Source: an uncultured Prevotella sp.
GTDB lineage: Bacteria; Bacteroidota; Bacteroidia; Bacteroidales; Bacteroidaceae
Direction: 5' to 3'
Length of the DNA stretch: 64,000 nucleotides
Assembly (NCBI GenBank): GCA_900540885.1
Contig: UQHJ01000004.1
Coordinates: 10,418-74,417, forward strand
Shown here: positions 51,221-63,000 of the stretch, piece by piece
Position numbering within the stretch: the first letter of the stretch is position 1
Layout: each line of letters opens with the position of its first letter
The notes under the pieces: generated by a model
Seen by the model: only the letters and a program-made list of their open reading frames with translations
Databases searched by the model: none
What the model was told of the DNA's origin: nothing
Translations under genes and position numbers: made by a program

Positions 51221-51670
51221 ATGGATATTTTTGAAAAAGTAAGCAAGGACATCATTGCCGCAATGAAGGCAAAAGACAAAATGCGTTTGGAAGCACTCCG
51301 CAACGTAAAAAAGTTCTTTATTGAAGCCAAGACGGCTCCTGGAGCTAATGATACGCTCGACGATGCTACTGCGCTGAAAATTCTTTCAAAACTCGCCAAA
51401 CAAGGTCGCGACACTGCAGCCCTTTATCGTGAACAAAATCGTGCCGACCTGGCCGAAGAGGAGGAAGCTCAAGCCGCTGTAATTGAGGAATACTTGCCTA
51501 AAGCTCTCAGTCCAGAAGAGTTAGAGGCAGAGATCAAGGCTGTCATTGCCGAAGTAGGGGCCACTAACATGAAGGATATGGGCAAAGTAATGGGCATTGT
51601 TAGCAAGAAACTCGCAGGTCGTGCTGATGGTAAAGCCATTTCTACCATCGTCAAGCAATTGTTAGCGTAA
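51221..51670 (+). CDS. yqeY: GatB/YqeY domain protein
   Basis: 149 residues of the YqeY family, which is related to the tRNA-binding tail of the GatB amidotransferase subunit; the physiological role is not established. Visible are the helical start IFEKVSKDIIAAMKAKDKMRLEALR, KQGRDTAALYREQNRADLAEEEEAQ, EYLPKALS and the closing MGKVMGIVSKKLAGRADGKAIS. It is 9 bases after ftsZ2 and is followed by a strong hairpin, so it ends the division string, as commonly seen after ftsZ in Bacteroidales. Confidence 0.93.
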   Translation: MDIFEKVSKDIIAAMKAKDKMRLEALRNVKKFFIEAKTAPGANDTLDDATALKILSKLAKQGRDTAALYREQNRADLAEEEEAQAAVIEEYLPKALSPEELEAEIKAVIAEVGATNMKDMGKVMGIVSKKLAGRADGKAISTIVKQLLA

Positions 51671-51693
51671 CATAGTAGCGTTTTATATACTAT

Positions 51694-51748
51694 AAAAAAA
51701 GATTAACGATAGAATAAAGTAACATTATTCTATCGTTAATCTTTTTTT
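51694..51748. terminator. Bidirectional terminator between yqeY and the DUF1703 gene
   Basis: 24-base perfect arms (51694-51717 and 51725-51748) with a 7-base loop; A-run on the left and T-run on the right, so it works for both convergent genes. Confidence 0.92.
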
Positions 51749-51762
51749 GTTAGCCTTTTGAC

Positions 51763-53328
51763 TTATTCCTCCACCTTCCAATCTGTAATATTGTGAGTAG
51801 CTACGTCAAAGTTGATGCCAATTTTTACTGTGGGGAGTCCACAGAGGGCGAACCGCTTTGTATAATCTTTTATGTTCATCTGCTTTATAGCGGCAGCGGC
51901 GTTTTGATTGAGTTTCAACTCGAAGAGGTAGATATGTGTGCGCGTGCGTAGCACCATGTCAACACGCCCCTGTGAGGTGCGCACTTCTACGTCAACCATA
52001 TAGGCAGAGAGCAGGGTGAAGATGACGTAGAGCATCTGTTGGTAATGACCTTCGTAATGAGTATTGTCACAATAAGGTATGGTGCCAAGAAACGTTTGCA
52101 AGTATTGTAATGCGAGATGAAAGTTTTCCTTATTGAGTGCACGAGCCATATTGCGCACTGTATTATTCGTGGCAAGCGTGTTGGGTGTAACGTAATAAGG
52201 TATGAGTGCCTTGGTCAGTCCGATACGCACTTCTCTATTGGGCAGACCTAAGAAATAGGAGTCGTACTCTTGGTCATAGTCTTTGATCGTAATATAGCCA
52301 CTCTGATAAAGTAGCGGTGTGAGAGTAGTCATCGTTTCGGTTGGGGCATCAAAGTCAGAAGCATCAGCTTCCATCCCTTCAGAGAAGTCAGTGTAGTCAA
52401 CGCCGAACTTACGCATCATGTTGATGAGGTAAGTGGGAGTGCCTGACGTGAACCAATAGTAGTCTAATTTACCCTTTGCCATAGCATTGAGTAAGCTGAA
52501 GGGATTGAATATGTCGGGCGATTGCGCAGTAAAATGATAACCATCGTAATATTCGCGAAGAATCGTTAACGTTTCCTCTTTCGTTTTGCCCAACTTCTCT
52601 CCCAAGGCTTCAACGTCTGCTGCCATTTGCGTATTCAACTCCTCCAACGTAATACCACAAATGCCCGCATACTCATTGTCCATGCTCACGTTGGATATAT
52701 TATTGAGCTCGCTGAAGATACTTAACTGTGAAAACTTGGTGATGCCTGTTAAGAATACAAAGCGGAGATAAGGCTCATTGTCTTTCAACGGACTATAAAA
52801 ATTGCGCATAACATTGCGAAGCATATCGAGCGATTTTTCTTCATGTACAACGTCAAGCAGTGGCGCATCATATTCGTCAATCAGTACGACGACCTGCTTG
52901 TTAGTCTTATTGTAAAGCGATCTGATTAGGTTGCTTAATCGTATGTTAGGGGCAATGGAGTCACAGGTTATGCCATATTTCTCTTCATTACACTTTAGTA
53001 TATATAAGAGGTATCTTTCCAACTCATCCTTTTCCATGTGCTTCCCTCCTGCCATGCTAAGATGAATTACCGGATATTCCGTCCAATCCTTCTCCAACTT
53101 TTCAATAGCCAGTCCTTTGAAGAGAGCCTTTTCCCCCTCAAAGTAACTTTTAAAGGTGGAAGTCAATAGCGACTTACCAAAACGGCGCGGTCGACTTAAG
53201 AAGAAATATTTGCCACTGCCATGTGTCATGCGGTAGATATATTCCGTCTTGTCTACATATAATAAGTCGCGTCTGATTATCTCTTCAAACGTCTGTATGC
53301 CTACAGGATATAGTTTTAGTGCTGCCAT
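51763..53328 (-). CDS. AAA-ATPase-like / DUF1703 (PD-(D/E)XK) domain protein
   Basis: 521 residues. The N-terminal AAA-ATPase_like domain opens LKLYPVGIQTFEEIIRRDLLYVDKTEYI, a family hallmark, then the P-loop-like RPRRFGKSLL and Walker B-like VVVLIDEYDAP. The C-terminal DUF1703 domain has GRVDMVLRTR and YLFELKLN, the Asp and Glu-x-Lys of a PD-(D/E)XK nuclease fold. Such genes occur in many copies in Bacteroidetes; their function is not established, though defence or nucleic-acid processing has been suggested by fold. ATG 53328 is chosen because a consensus promoter lies at 53356-53386, inside the longer open frame. Confidence 0.9.
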   Translation of the reverse strand: MAALKLYPVGIQTFEEIIRRDLLYVDKTEYIYRMTHGSGKYFFLSRPRRFGKSLLTSTFKSYFEGEKALFKGLAIEKLEKDWTEYPVIHLSMAGGKHMEKDELERYLLYILKCNEEKYGITCDSIAPNIRLSNLIRSLYNKTNKQVVVLIDEYDAPLLDVVHEEKSLDMLRNVMRNFYSPLKDNEPYLRFVFLTGITKFSQLSIFSELNNISNVSMDNEYAGICGITLEELNTQMAADVEALGEKLGKTKEETLTILREYYDGYHFTAQSPDIFNPFSLLNAMAKGKLDYYWFTSGTPTYLINMMRKFGVDYTDFSEGMEADASDFDAPTETMTTLTPLLYQSGYITIKDYDQEYDSYFLGLPNREVRIGLTKALIPYYVTPNTLATNNTVRNMARALNKENFHLALQYLQTFLGTIPYCDNTHYEGHYQQMLYVIFTLLSAYMVDVEVRTSQGRVDMVLRTRTHIYLFELKLNQNAAAAIKQMNIKDYTKRFALCGLPTVKIGINFDVATHNITDWKVEE

Positions 53329-53355
53329 ATTGTTTGTCGGATTTGTTGGTGCTTG

Positions 53356-53386
53356 CAAAGTTAATGTAAAAAGCAAGTAAAGCAAA
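53356..53386 (-). promoter_or_regulatory. Consensus promoter for the AAA-like/DUF1703 gene
   Basis: On the minus strand TTTG (complement of 53383-53386), 19 bases, then TAACTTTG (complement of 53356-53363): a full match to the Bacteroidetes consensus, about 28 bases before the ATG at 53328. Confidence 0.75.
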
Positions 53387-53452
53387 AAAGAATAGTTGAA
53401 AACGCATTGTGTGGGGCGCAGAGTCCTTTTGTCGCAATAAATAATATTCTAT

Positions 53453-53686
53453 AAACTGCAATTTATCTGCCTAATTGGGGGGGACGCGTCCTAACCTGGG
53501 GGCGACGCGTCCCCGCGTCGGCATTGCCAATTTGGGGTTCGATGCCCCAAATTGGCAATACTTGAAATATTGATATTCATGTATTTGTTAGTCAAGGCAT
53601 CGAGCCTTAACTAACAAATGCCGACGCGGGGACGCGTCGCCCCCAGGTTAGGACGTGTCCCCCCCCAATTTGGCAGCCAAATGGCT
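53453..53686. repeat. Intergenic palindrome of the AAACTGCAATTT family with three-way fold (element E)
   Basis: It opens AAACTGCAATTTATCTGCC as elements B and D do, but the core is different. Long outer arms (about 53471-53523 with 53617-53670) carry GACGCGTCC, CTAACCTGGGGGCGACG and CCCCGCGTCGGCAT with complements. Inside are two separate hairpins: 53526-53556, with GGGG-TTCGATG-CCCC at its tip, and about 53585-53619 (GTTAGTCAAGGC / GCCTTAACTAAC). As single strand it would form a three-way junction. The right border lacks AAATTGCAGTTT. A nearly identical copy starts at 63888. Confidence 0.85.
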
Positions 53687-53832
53687 TAACGCGAGTTCGA
53701 GATAATATTCTAAAAAGTAAAGAGCAGAAAACCATCCAACCTACAAAGGGTGGCCATAAAATGCTCACCTGTTAAAATTATGTAAGTTTATTGCCAAATT
53801 ACAAGTTGCCCATTAGATGAGGGGCGTAAAGT

Positions 53833-53914
53833 GCAAAAATGCCCCATTTCATCGCAAAAATCCCCCATTCTATCGCAAAAAATCCCCATTTCATCGCAAA
53901 ACGGCCTTTCCGGT
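53833..53914. repeat. 21-bp tandem repeats GCAAAAATSCCCCATTYYATC
   Basis: Three units of exactly 21 bases (53833-53853, 53854-53874, 53875-53895) and a diverged fourth. They lie 150-230 bases upstream of the giant surface-protein gene. Every third-position pattern was checked for a peptide; none is convincing. Confidence 0.75.
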
Positions 53915-53931
53915 GCAAAAAACGGGTAAAG

Positions 53932-53979
53932 TGTCCGATTGGTACCAATCGGACAACTACTTATGAGCAATCGGACAAC
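53932..53979 (+). promoter_or_regulatory. Palindrome and repeated half-site upstream of the giant gene (operator-like)
   Basis: TGTCCGATTGGTACCAATCGGACA-type palindrome at 53932-53955, perfect over its length with centre GGTACC. The half-site CAATCGGACAAC occurs at 53946-53957 and again at 53968-53979, 22 bases apart, roughly two helical turns. The sites end about 20 bases before the -33 region of the next promoter, a usual place for an activator. Confidence 0.5.
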
Positions 53980-53995
53980 AAGACAGGGCAATCGC

Positions 53996-54027
53996 TTGCA
54001 TTCAAACGATGGCATTACTTAAATTTG
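53996..54027 (+). promoter_or_regulatory. Promoter of the giant T9SS surface protein
   Basis: TAAATTTG (54020-54027) matches the -7 consensus, with TTG at 53996-53998 21 bases upstream. The leader to the ATG at 54064 is about 30 bases. Confidence 0.55.
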
Positions 54028-54063
54028 TAAACAATTTCACTAATTTCATAAACATTTATCATT

Positions 54064-57000
54064 ATGCACACACACTTTACACGATTACCTCATCAGTGGG
54101 TAGCGAAGAAAGTGCCTCCTCCGCCCCTATTGGGCCGGTGGTTGCTCATGTTGGGCGTGTTGCTCATGACCTGGGGCCTTGTGCCGCAGGTGGTGAGGGC
54201 AGACACCGACCCCAAAGATGTAGCCAAGCTGATAGGTCTTGACAATATTGCCATGAGCGAGGCACGTCCGTACATCGAATTCCATTACATGGACTACGAC
54301 AAGGATAACAGAAGGCCTGATGCCATGCGCAATATTAAGATATATGTGAGGGAGTTCGTTGAAATCAGGTCTGTTAAAGTTATGAATCTGAATAGATATA
54401 TAACAGTCCGCGATTACAAAGACATATTGGTGGGCGAAATGCCCCGTTGTCATGACAAGCTGGTGCGTCACAACGAAGCGTATGGCCGCCTTACCATTGT
54501 AAGGGATGTGATGAACGGCAAAAAACGCACTGTCTACGCCCGCTTTTACCCTTCAAAGAAAATGCTCGAGGGTGAAGGCACTTCTGACGGCAAGGGCAAA
54601 ATACAAGGCCTCAAGTTTGTGGGCTGTTGGGACAACAATGACAATGGCGATGACCCCGACAACATAAACAAGGTCCTGGACTTCACTGCCGGCTCGGCCA
54701 TCAACGAGTCCCAAACCAATAAGGGCAGTTTTGTGCGCAGTGCCGCAGGCAAAATTACATTCAATGCTTCGAAGCTGCCGAATAAGAAAGCCTGGGGTTT
54801 CGCGCCCACCTACTATTTCAACAATTCAAGGTCGTATACTTCCCTCAAGTATGGTTCGGTATATGCGGCCGACAATGCCACCAGCGTGACCAAGACGCTC
54901 GACGGCACGTTCAGCAACCGCAATGCCGTCACCATTTACTATTGGGGCGCATGGAGTGCCACGATGAATATTGGCATGGGTAGTGTGGTAGATCCCATTC
55001 AGGACAACAAGAACAGTGTGTTCCAGCGTTACAACAATGGCACTATTTGGTCAGTCACCGTGCCCGGTTGCCCGTATCCGGGCAATTTGAGCGCAGAACC
55101 CAAACAGTGGACCAAAACCGTGAAGCTGACTTGGAACACCAAGGGCGACACCCGCTTGAGCAGCGAGAAAGACAAGTGGCTGGTGTACCGCTACAAGCAA
55201 GGCGAATCAGCAAGTTCGGCCAAACGTATCGCTGCCGTTGACTATAAAACTCACGAATGCGAGGTGGAAGTGCCAAGCCTTGAAACCGAATATGTGTATA
55301 TCGTCACCTACCAAAAGGACGGGTGGAAGGAAGGCATAGTAGACGACCTCAAGGCCACAGTGACGACCAAAATAGTGCCGTCGTTCGTATTTGACAAGGT
55401 AGACACCCGTTCTGAAGAGCAGAGCGTGGTGGTAACCTGGAAGTATGGTGCTTTCAGAAACAGCGAGCAGAGTTTCCTTGTGTACAGCCGTTTGGCCGGC
55501 ACAACCCAGTGGAGCAACCCCGTGAGCGTGCCCCGCACCGATGTGAATGCCACCTTGGGCGAATACGAGTACACTGGCATCAAGAATGTGTGTGACTCTT
55601 ACGAGTTCAAGGTTGCGCTGAAAGCCTTTGGCAAGACCTTTGAGTCGCCCATTGCCGTAGGCTCCATCAGCGGCAGCAGCCGTGTGACATCGTTAAACGT
55701 GAGCAAGGGTCTGTACAGCAACAGCGTCAAGCTCACCTGGAACGCCCAGCAAATATCTGAGGGCAACACCCGTTATGTGGTGGCACGCCGTATGCTTGGC
55801 AGCAAGGGCAACTGGAGCGACATACATACCGTGTCGGGCACCTCGGAGATGTACACCTTCGACGACAACAATGTGGCCCCCGGCCAGTACTACGAATACC
55901 GCGTGTTGTCGTACATCAACTGTAATGGCAACAGCACGCTGACCGCCGAGGCCATCGACAACGGCTTTTGCCAGGCCACCGGCACCATAGCCGGCCGCAT
56001 AGCCTATGGCACAGGTACGGCCGTTGAGGGCGTGCGCGTCAATTTGGTGCAGGCCAAGGACGATGCCGAGGCCAAGTCGCAGTTCTACTCATTGCGTGTT
56101 GACAATGTAGGCGGTGGCCTTGTGCTGCCCCTCGACCGTGAGGAGGCTGGTGCCCTGTTTATGGACAGTGTACCCCTCACCATGCAGGCATGGTTCCGCC
56201 TCGACGACAACATCAAGGAGTCGGGCAATGCAACCAATTATGCAACGCCCATGCTGATTGACACTTACGACAACTTCTCACTGTTTGGCCAGCGCACCAG
56301 CAGCGGTGCCTACCAGCTGACGTTGCGCCTGCCCACACCTAACAAGTATGCCGACACGCGCACCACGGTGGTACTCGAGCCCAACAACTATTATGCCATA
56401 GCCCTGTCAACCGACGGCGCCGCCAACTGGACCCTGCGCGCCATCGACACCAAGGGCAAGATGCAGAAGTTTGAAACCAAGGCCACGGGCATGCCCAAGG
56501 AAAACCGCAAGAAGCTTTACAACCTGGCCTTCGGTACGAATGTGAGCGATTTGGCAAGCTACAACTTTAACGGCTACATCGACGAGGTGCGCGTGTGGAA
56601 CAAAGTCCTTGCCGATGCCGAGTTGATGGCCACCTACGACCACCAGCTCTCGGGCGACGAGAAAGACCTCTATCTGTACTGGCCGCTCGACGAGGGCATT
56701 ACCAACCAGACTACCGCTTACGACTATAGCAAGACCGGCGGCGTGGCCAATGGCCATCACGGCACTATCAAGTCGTCGAACAAAATCAGCACAATTGTGC
56801 CTCCCGACGATGCATTCAGCATTTACGGCCGCACCGATGCCGAGGGCAACTATGTGATAAAAGGTGTGCCATTTGCCGGCAGCGGCACCAACTACTCGGT
56901 TGTGCCAAGCAAGGGCGTACACAGCTTTACACCACAGAAGCTCTCGCGCTACGTCAGCCAGAACTCAATCAACCACAATGGCGTTGACTTTGAGGACACC

Positions 57001-60000
57001 TCAAGTTTCCCCGTTACAGGTCAGGTGCTGTACGAAGGCACCACCTATCCGGTGGAGGGTTGCAACTTCTACGTAGACGGCAACATCTGCTATAAGGACG
57101 GTGAACCCATCACCAGCGACAGCGAGGGCCGCTTCAGCATCAGTGTGCCCATTGGCGACCACTTTATACAGATAAAGAAGCAGGGCCACGAGTTTGGCTC
57201 GGCAGGCCGTTTCCCCGCTGACGACAAGGGCGTTGGCACACGCTACACCTTTGTGAAGGAAGAGCCGGTGAACTTTACCGATGTGACCAAAGTCGTAATA
57301 GCCGGCCGTGTGGCAGGTGGCGACGTTGAAAAGGGCAAGCCCCTTGGTTTGGCACAGAGCAAGGCCAACATTGGCCAGGCCGTGATAAAGCTCAGCGCAG
57401 GCGATGCCTACCGCATGAATGTGGTGCGCAAGGACAATGGTGGCGCCTACACCTACGAAAACGCCACCGACGCCCGCAACTATGAAGCAGCAAGCAAGCA
57501 GGTGAAGAGCACCGCCCAGGTGGGTGGCGGCGATGACGATGCCGTAAAAACCATCACCATCACCACCGACCCCGCCACAGGCGAGTTTGCCGCCCTGGTG
57601 CCCCCCGTACAGTACAAGGTGACCAGTGTCGAGGTGCCGTCAAACGCCGAGATTGTGTTCGACCGCGCCACTATTCCCAACATCGACGCCAGCAATCCGC
57701 TGGCCGTCAAGACCGACTCCGCCACCACCGACGAGGGCAAAGTGCAACGCTTCGACTATGTGGCATCGCTCAACTTGGCTCACCGCGTGGAGCCGACATT
57801 CGATGTCAAGCAGAAGGGCGCTCCGGCCTTTGGCGACGCCACCTTCAAGTACGTGACACTCAGCGACCCCAAGGGCCAGGAAGTGCCGCTCTACACCACC
57901 GACGAGCAGGGCACAGTGACCTATGCCATGGGTGCCCCAGTGTTCACCCAGTTGCGCCGCTACACCTTCACCCTCGACGGCTACGAGCAGTACGTCAACC
58001 AGGACGATGCCCAAAATCCCGTCACCGACCGTGTACCGTTGCAGAAGTCAACTGTCACCATCACCAACCAGTTTGCTGCCGGACAGGTGGTGAACTTTGA
58101 AGGTGCCGACGACGGCAAGTTTAAGGACGAGAACAACTTGGCCACCAACCAACTGCAGCTCGACTCGCTCGGCCATGCCGAATACACCTTTATGGCAGGT
58201 TTCCCCAACATCACAGAACCGTACACCTTGGGGCTTAACATGGTATTCGACGTGAATGGCGCACAAAAGCAGTGGAGCGGCAACGGCACCTTCAAGGCCA
58301 TTGTGCTTGGTGAACTGCCATCGGGCAACAACTTTGTGACATCAGGCCCCGACAAGGTGCTCATGGTGCTGCGCGACCCCCCGGGTTCAAACTCAAACGC
58401 CTATTATGAGACAGCCACCTCTGTGACCGAAAGCACTTCGTATGCCGGTTCGTTTGTAACTAACAACGAGGTGAGCACCCTCACCAAGCTCGGTTTCGAG
58501 GCCGCCACTTGGGTGGGCGTGGGTGCAGGTGTCATAACCGAAGCGTCGACCAAGGCCGACCTTGAAGTGGGTGCCGAGGTCAACCTCGACATTACCGACA
58601 GTCAGGAAAGCGCTACCACCACCACTACGACCAACCGCGTGAGCACATCTGACGAGGAGGACTATGTGGGTGCCAACGGCGACGTGTTTATAGGCACCGC
58701 CACCAACATTTTGTTTGGCAATGCCCGCAGCGTGGACATACGTCCCGACGGCAAGGGCGGCTTTGGCGTGACCCGCGAGGACGTTATATCAACCGGTATG
58801 GAGTTTGGCACAGGGTTCAACTACTCGCAGAACTATGTGGAGAACACCCTGCTGCCCAACCTCGAGAGCGTGCGCAACAGTTTGCTGCACGACCCCTCAG
58901 AGGGCATTACCAGCAACACGACCAACGAGGTGGTGTATGTGTCGAAGGTGAGCAAGGACGACCCGCGCTTTGGTTCGAACAACAACGACAAGGACGTGTG
59001 GGGCGCTGCCGCCGTGTCGGGCGACAAGCTTGACGGTCCGAGCTACACCATGATGCTCCCTGCCAAGACCACCGACAGCAATGGCAAGCCCATAGCCTTT
59101 GAGGACAAGGTGAAGTGGTACAATTCGCAAATGGCGCTTTGGACACAGACCCTGGCCAACAACGAGAAGGCCAAGATTGAGGCCAAGAGCAGCCGCTCAG
59201 AGTACCTCATAAGCAACTACTCGTTCGACGCCGGTGCCACCATCGAGAACTCGGTAGGTACCCTCGAGGCCAAGAGCCACGAAACCAGCGAGGAGTTTGA
59301 GGTGATGATCGTGGGCGGTGTGACTACCGGATTTGAGATAAACGGCACAGGTGTCGACCTCACGGTGAAGACCACCACAGGCACCCGCAACACCTTTGTG
59401 CAAGGCTCAAGCTCGGAGAATGCCAAGACCATTGGCTATACGCTCAAGGAGAATGGCGACGACGATGCCCTGTCGGTAGACGTGTTCAATGCCCCCGACG
59501 GTTTCGGCCCCATCTTCATAACCCGTGGCGGACAAACTTGCTGCCCCTATGAGGACAAGTATGTGAGCAAGTACTATGAGCCAGGCACCGAGATATCGGC
59601 CGCTACCATGCAGATAGAAGTGCCCAAACTCAATGTGGAGAATAACTATGCCACCGATGTGCCCTCAGGCGGTACCGCCAACTTTACTCTGCTCATGCAG
59701 AACGACAGCGAGACGGGTGAGGACGTGTGGTTCCAGCTCTCTATGCTCGACGAAACCAACCCCAATGGCGCCAAACTCAGCATCGACGGCCAGGCACTGA
59801 CCGACGGCCGCGTGTTCCTGGTGCCGGCTGGCAAAGCCCTGCGCAAGCAGCTGCAACTCACACAAACCGACCAGAGCGTGCTGGAATACAACAACATCAA
59901 GCTCGCCCTGCGCTCGCAGTGTCAGAGCGACCCCACAGGGTCATTCCCGGTAATAGCCGACACCGTGGCCATTTCGGCCCAGTTTGTGCCCAGCTGTTCC

Positions 60001-63000
60001 GACATCATGCTCAGCGTGCCCGACCGCGTGGTGAACCATAACACCGGCAGCCAGCTCAAGATGGTGGTAAGCCGCTACGACCGCAACTTCCGTTCGTTCA
60101 AGGGCTTCCGCATTCAGTACAAGGGTGCCCGCGATGTAGACTGGCAGTTGGCCAAGGAGTTTGTCAACGATGAGGCCGACCTTACCGACAACAACCAGCT
60201 TATCAGCGGTGCATCGACCACCTATGTGCTCGACATGAGCAACAACGCACTCTTCCCCGATCAGACCTACGAACTGCGCGCCATCACCATGTGCGACTTT
60301 GGCAGTGGCGAGGTGAACAATGAGAGTGAGACCATTGAAGTGGTGAAAGACGTGGCGCGCCCGAAACTGTTGGGCAACCCGTCGCCCGCCAACGGTGTGC
60401 TCACCCCCGACGGTGAAGTGTCAATCACATTCAACGAGGACATTAAGGCATCAAGCCTTATCAAGACCGAAAACTTTGTGGTGACCAGCAAGCTCAACGG
60501 CTCGAAGGTTGACCACGATGTGGCCCTGCAACTCACAGGTGCCGAGGGTGCACAAACCGAGGCCGACATCGACTTGGCCGCACGTCCGTTCGCCCTTAAC
60601 ATGTGGCTCAACTACACTGGCGCCGGCCAGATACTGAGTCATGGCGCAGCAGCTACCAAGTTTACCCTGTCGGTTGACGACGAGGGTCACCTCACGGCCG
60701 ATGTGGCCGGCACCAAGGTGACATCGGAAGGCACACTGCCCAAGGACAAGTGGACCTATCTCGCACTCAGCTATGCGCCCGCCAGCCAGGGCGGCACACT
60801 CACTGCCGACTGTGCTTACGATGACACCGACGCCAGCCTGTTTGCATCGCAGCCCGTGCCCGCCTACAACGGCAATGGCCCGCTGCGCATAGGTGGCGGA
60901 ATGAAGGGCGCCATGCAGGAACTCACCTTGTGGAACGCTGCCCGCTCATACGCTGAGGCCAAGGCCGACATGTACACTACCAAGCAGGCCAACTCTGCCG
61001 ACATAGCCGGCTACTGGCCGCTCAACGAGGGCACTGGCACTACAGCCAACGACGTGGCCCGCTCGCGCCACATCACGCTGCCTGCCGCCTCGTGGTATAT
61101 GGCTACGCCCAACAAGGCTGTCAGCCTGAATGGTACAACCGATTATGCTGCCATTGACCTGACCTCATGCTCACCCGCCACCGACGAGGATTATGCTCTC
61201 GAACTGTGGTTTAAGGGCAGCAAGCCCGAGGCAGGCAAGCAGGCCACGCTCTTCAGCACCCATGTCGATGGCGTGATGGCTGCTTTCAATGCCCAAGGCC
61301 AGCTGCAACTGAGCCAGAACGACCAGATGCTGGTCACTGGCACAGCCGACTGCCTTGACAACCAATGGCACCACTTTGCACTGAACGTGCTGCACGACGG
61401 CACGGCAGCTGTCTACGTTGACGGTAACAATGTGGCACAATTTACACCCAGTGCCCCGCTCCGCTTGCAGAGCGACAGCCTGATGCTTGGCGTGATGCGC
61501 CGCGCACAGACTGCGGGGGCTGCCGACTTTGTGTACAGCAATTACTTCAACGGTCAGCTTGACGAGTTGCGCCTGTGGAATGCCCGCCTTACTGCCGATG
61601 TGCTGCGCGCCGCACGCTTGCAGCGCCTCGAAGGCACCGAGAGTGGACTGGTGGCTTACTATCCGTTTGAGAAGATACAGCTCAACCAGTACAGCCAGGC
61701 CGAAGTGGTGGCCGACATGGCCGACCATGCCACCACCACGCTGCCCAAGCCGCACGAGGCCAAACTCTATGGCTCGGCTGCCATTGGCGATGAGGCTCCT
61801 GGCTTGAAGGCTGCTCCCAAGCTCAGCAATGTGGCATTCAACTTTACCGCATCGGAGCGCAAGGTGGTTATCACCCTTAACGAATCGGCCGCTGCGCTCG
61901 AGGGTTGCACCGTCAACTTTACGCTGCGTGGCATACGCGATGTGAACAACAACTTGGCCGACCCCATCAGCTGGACGGCTTATGTGCAGCAGAACCAGTT
62001 GCTCTGGGGCGACAGCCAGCTGACGCTTGCCAAGCAACAGGCCGACAAGCTCACCACCGAGGTTGAGATTGTGAACAACAGCAGCACCGCCGAGGCATGG
62101 ACTATCAGCGGATTGCCCTCATGGCTCACGCTCAATACCGAGAGCGGACAGCTCAAGCCCCTTGGCACAGCCAAGTTGCGCCTGACAGTACCCGCATCGG
62201 TGGCAACAGGCCGCTATGAGGCAACGCTCTACCTCACTGGCAACCAGGGTGTGGCACAGCCGCTGCACGTGCAGCTCACTGTGACAGGACAGCAGCCCGA
62301 CTGGCGTGTTGATGCTGCTAAGTATGACATGAACATGAGCATGGTGGCCCAGTTGCAATTCAACGGTGTGCCGTCAGAGAATGGCGCCGACCTTGTGGCA
62401 GCATTCAATGCCAAGGGTACTTGTGTGGGTGTGGCTTCGCCCGTCTACAACAAGCGCTTCGACTGCTACTTTGCCATGCTTACCATCTATGGCAACTCCG
62501 ACGACCCAGGCTCGCCCGTCAGCTTCAAGGCATGGCATGCCGCCACGGGCAAGGTACACCCGGTGGTTGAAACCGCTGACAAGGTGACCTTCAGCGCCAA
62601 TGCCGTGTACGGCAGCGTAACGAAGCCGTATGTGCTTAATGCTACCAACGCCGTAGAGCAGCAGTTCAGTCTGCATCAGGGCTGGCAGTGGCTGTCGTTC
62701 AGCGTGACGCCAGTTGATGCCACCGTGACTGGCACCTTTGCCCCCGTGGCTGCAACAGCCCGCACGCTCAAGAACCAGACGCAGTTTGCAGTGCCTGCTG
62801 CCGACAATCTGGCCTGGACGGGTGGTCTTGACAAGCTTAGTGTGAAGGAAATGTACATGCTCTATATGGAGCAGCCCGCTGACTTCAGCGTGAAGGGCGA
62901 GCAGGTGAATACTGCCACCACGCCTGTCACACTGGCCAAGGGCTGGACATGGCTCGGTTACACGCCCATTTACACCGCATCGCCGCTCTATGCCTTTGCA

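Noticed and set aside
51763..53328. Transposase for the MITEs
   Set aside because: The protein is an AAA-ATPase-like/DUF1703 protein with no transposase catalytic triad, and it is not bounded by the MITE ends.
53526..53556. tRNA-like hairpin with TTCGATGCC resembling a T-arm
   Set aside because: GGGTTCGATGCCCC looks like a T-stem, but no acceptor, D or anticodon arms of right size surround it; it is the inner hairpin of element E.
53833..53914. CRISPR array
   Set aside because: Units are directly contiguous 21-bp tandem repeats without spacers, and no cas gene is near.
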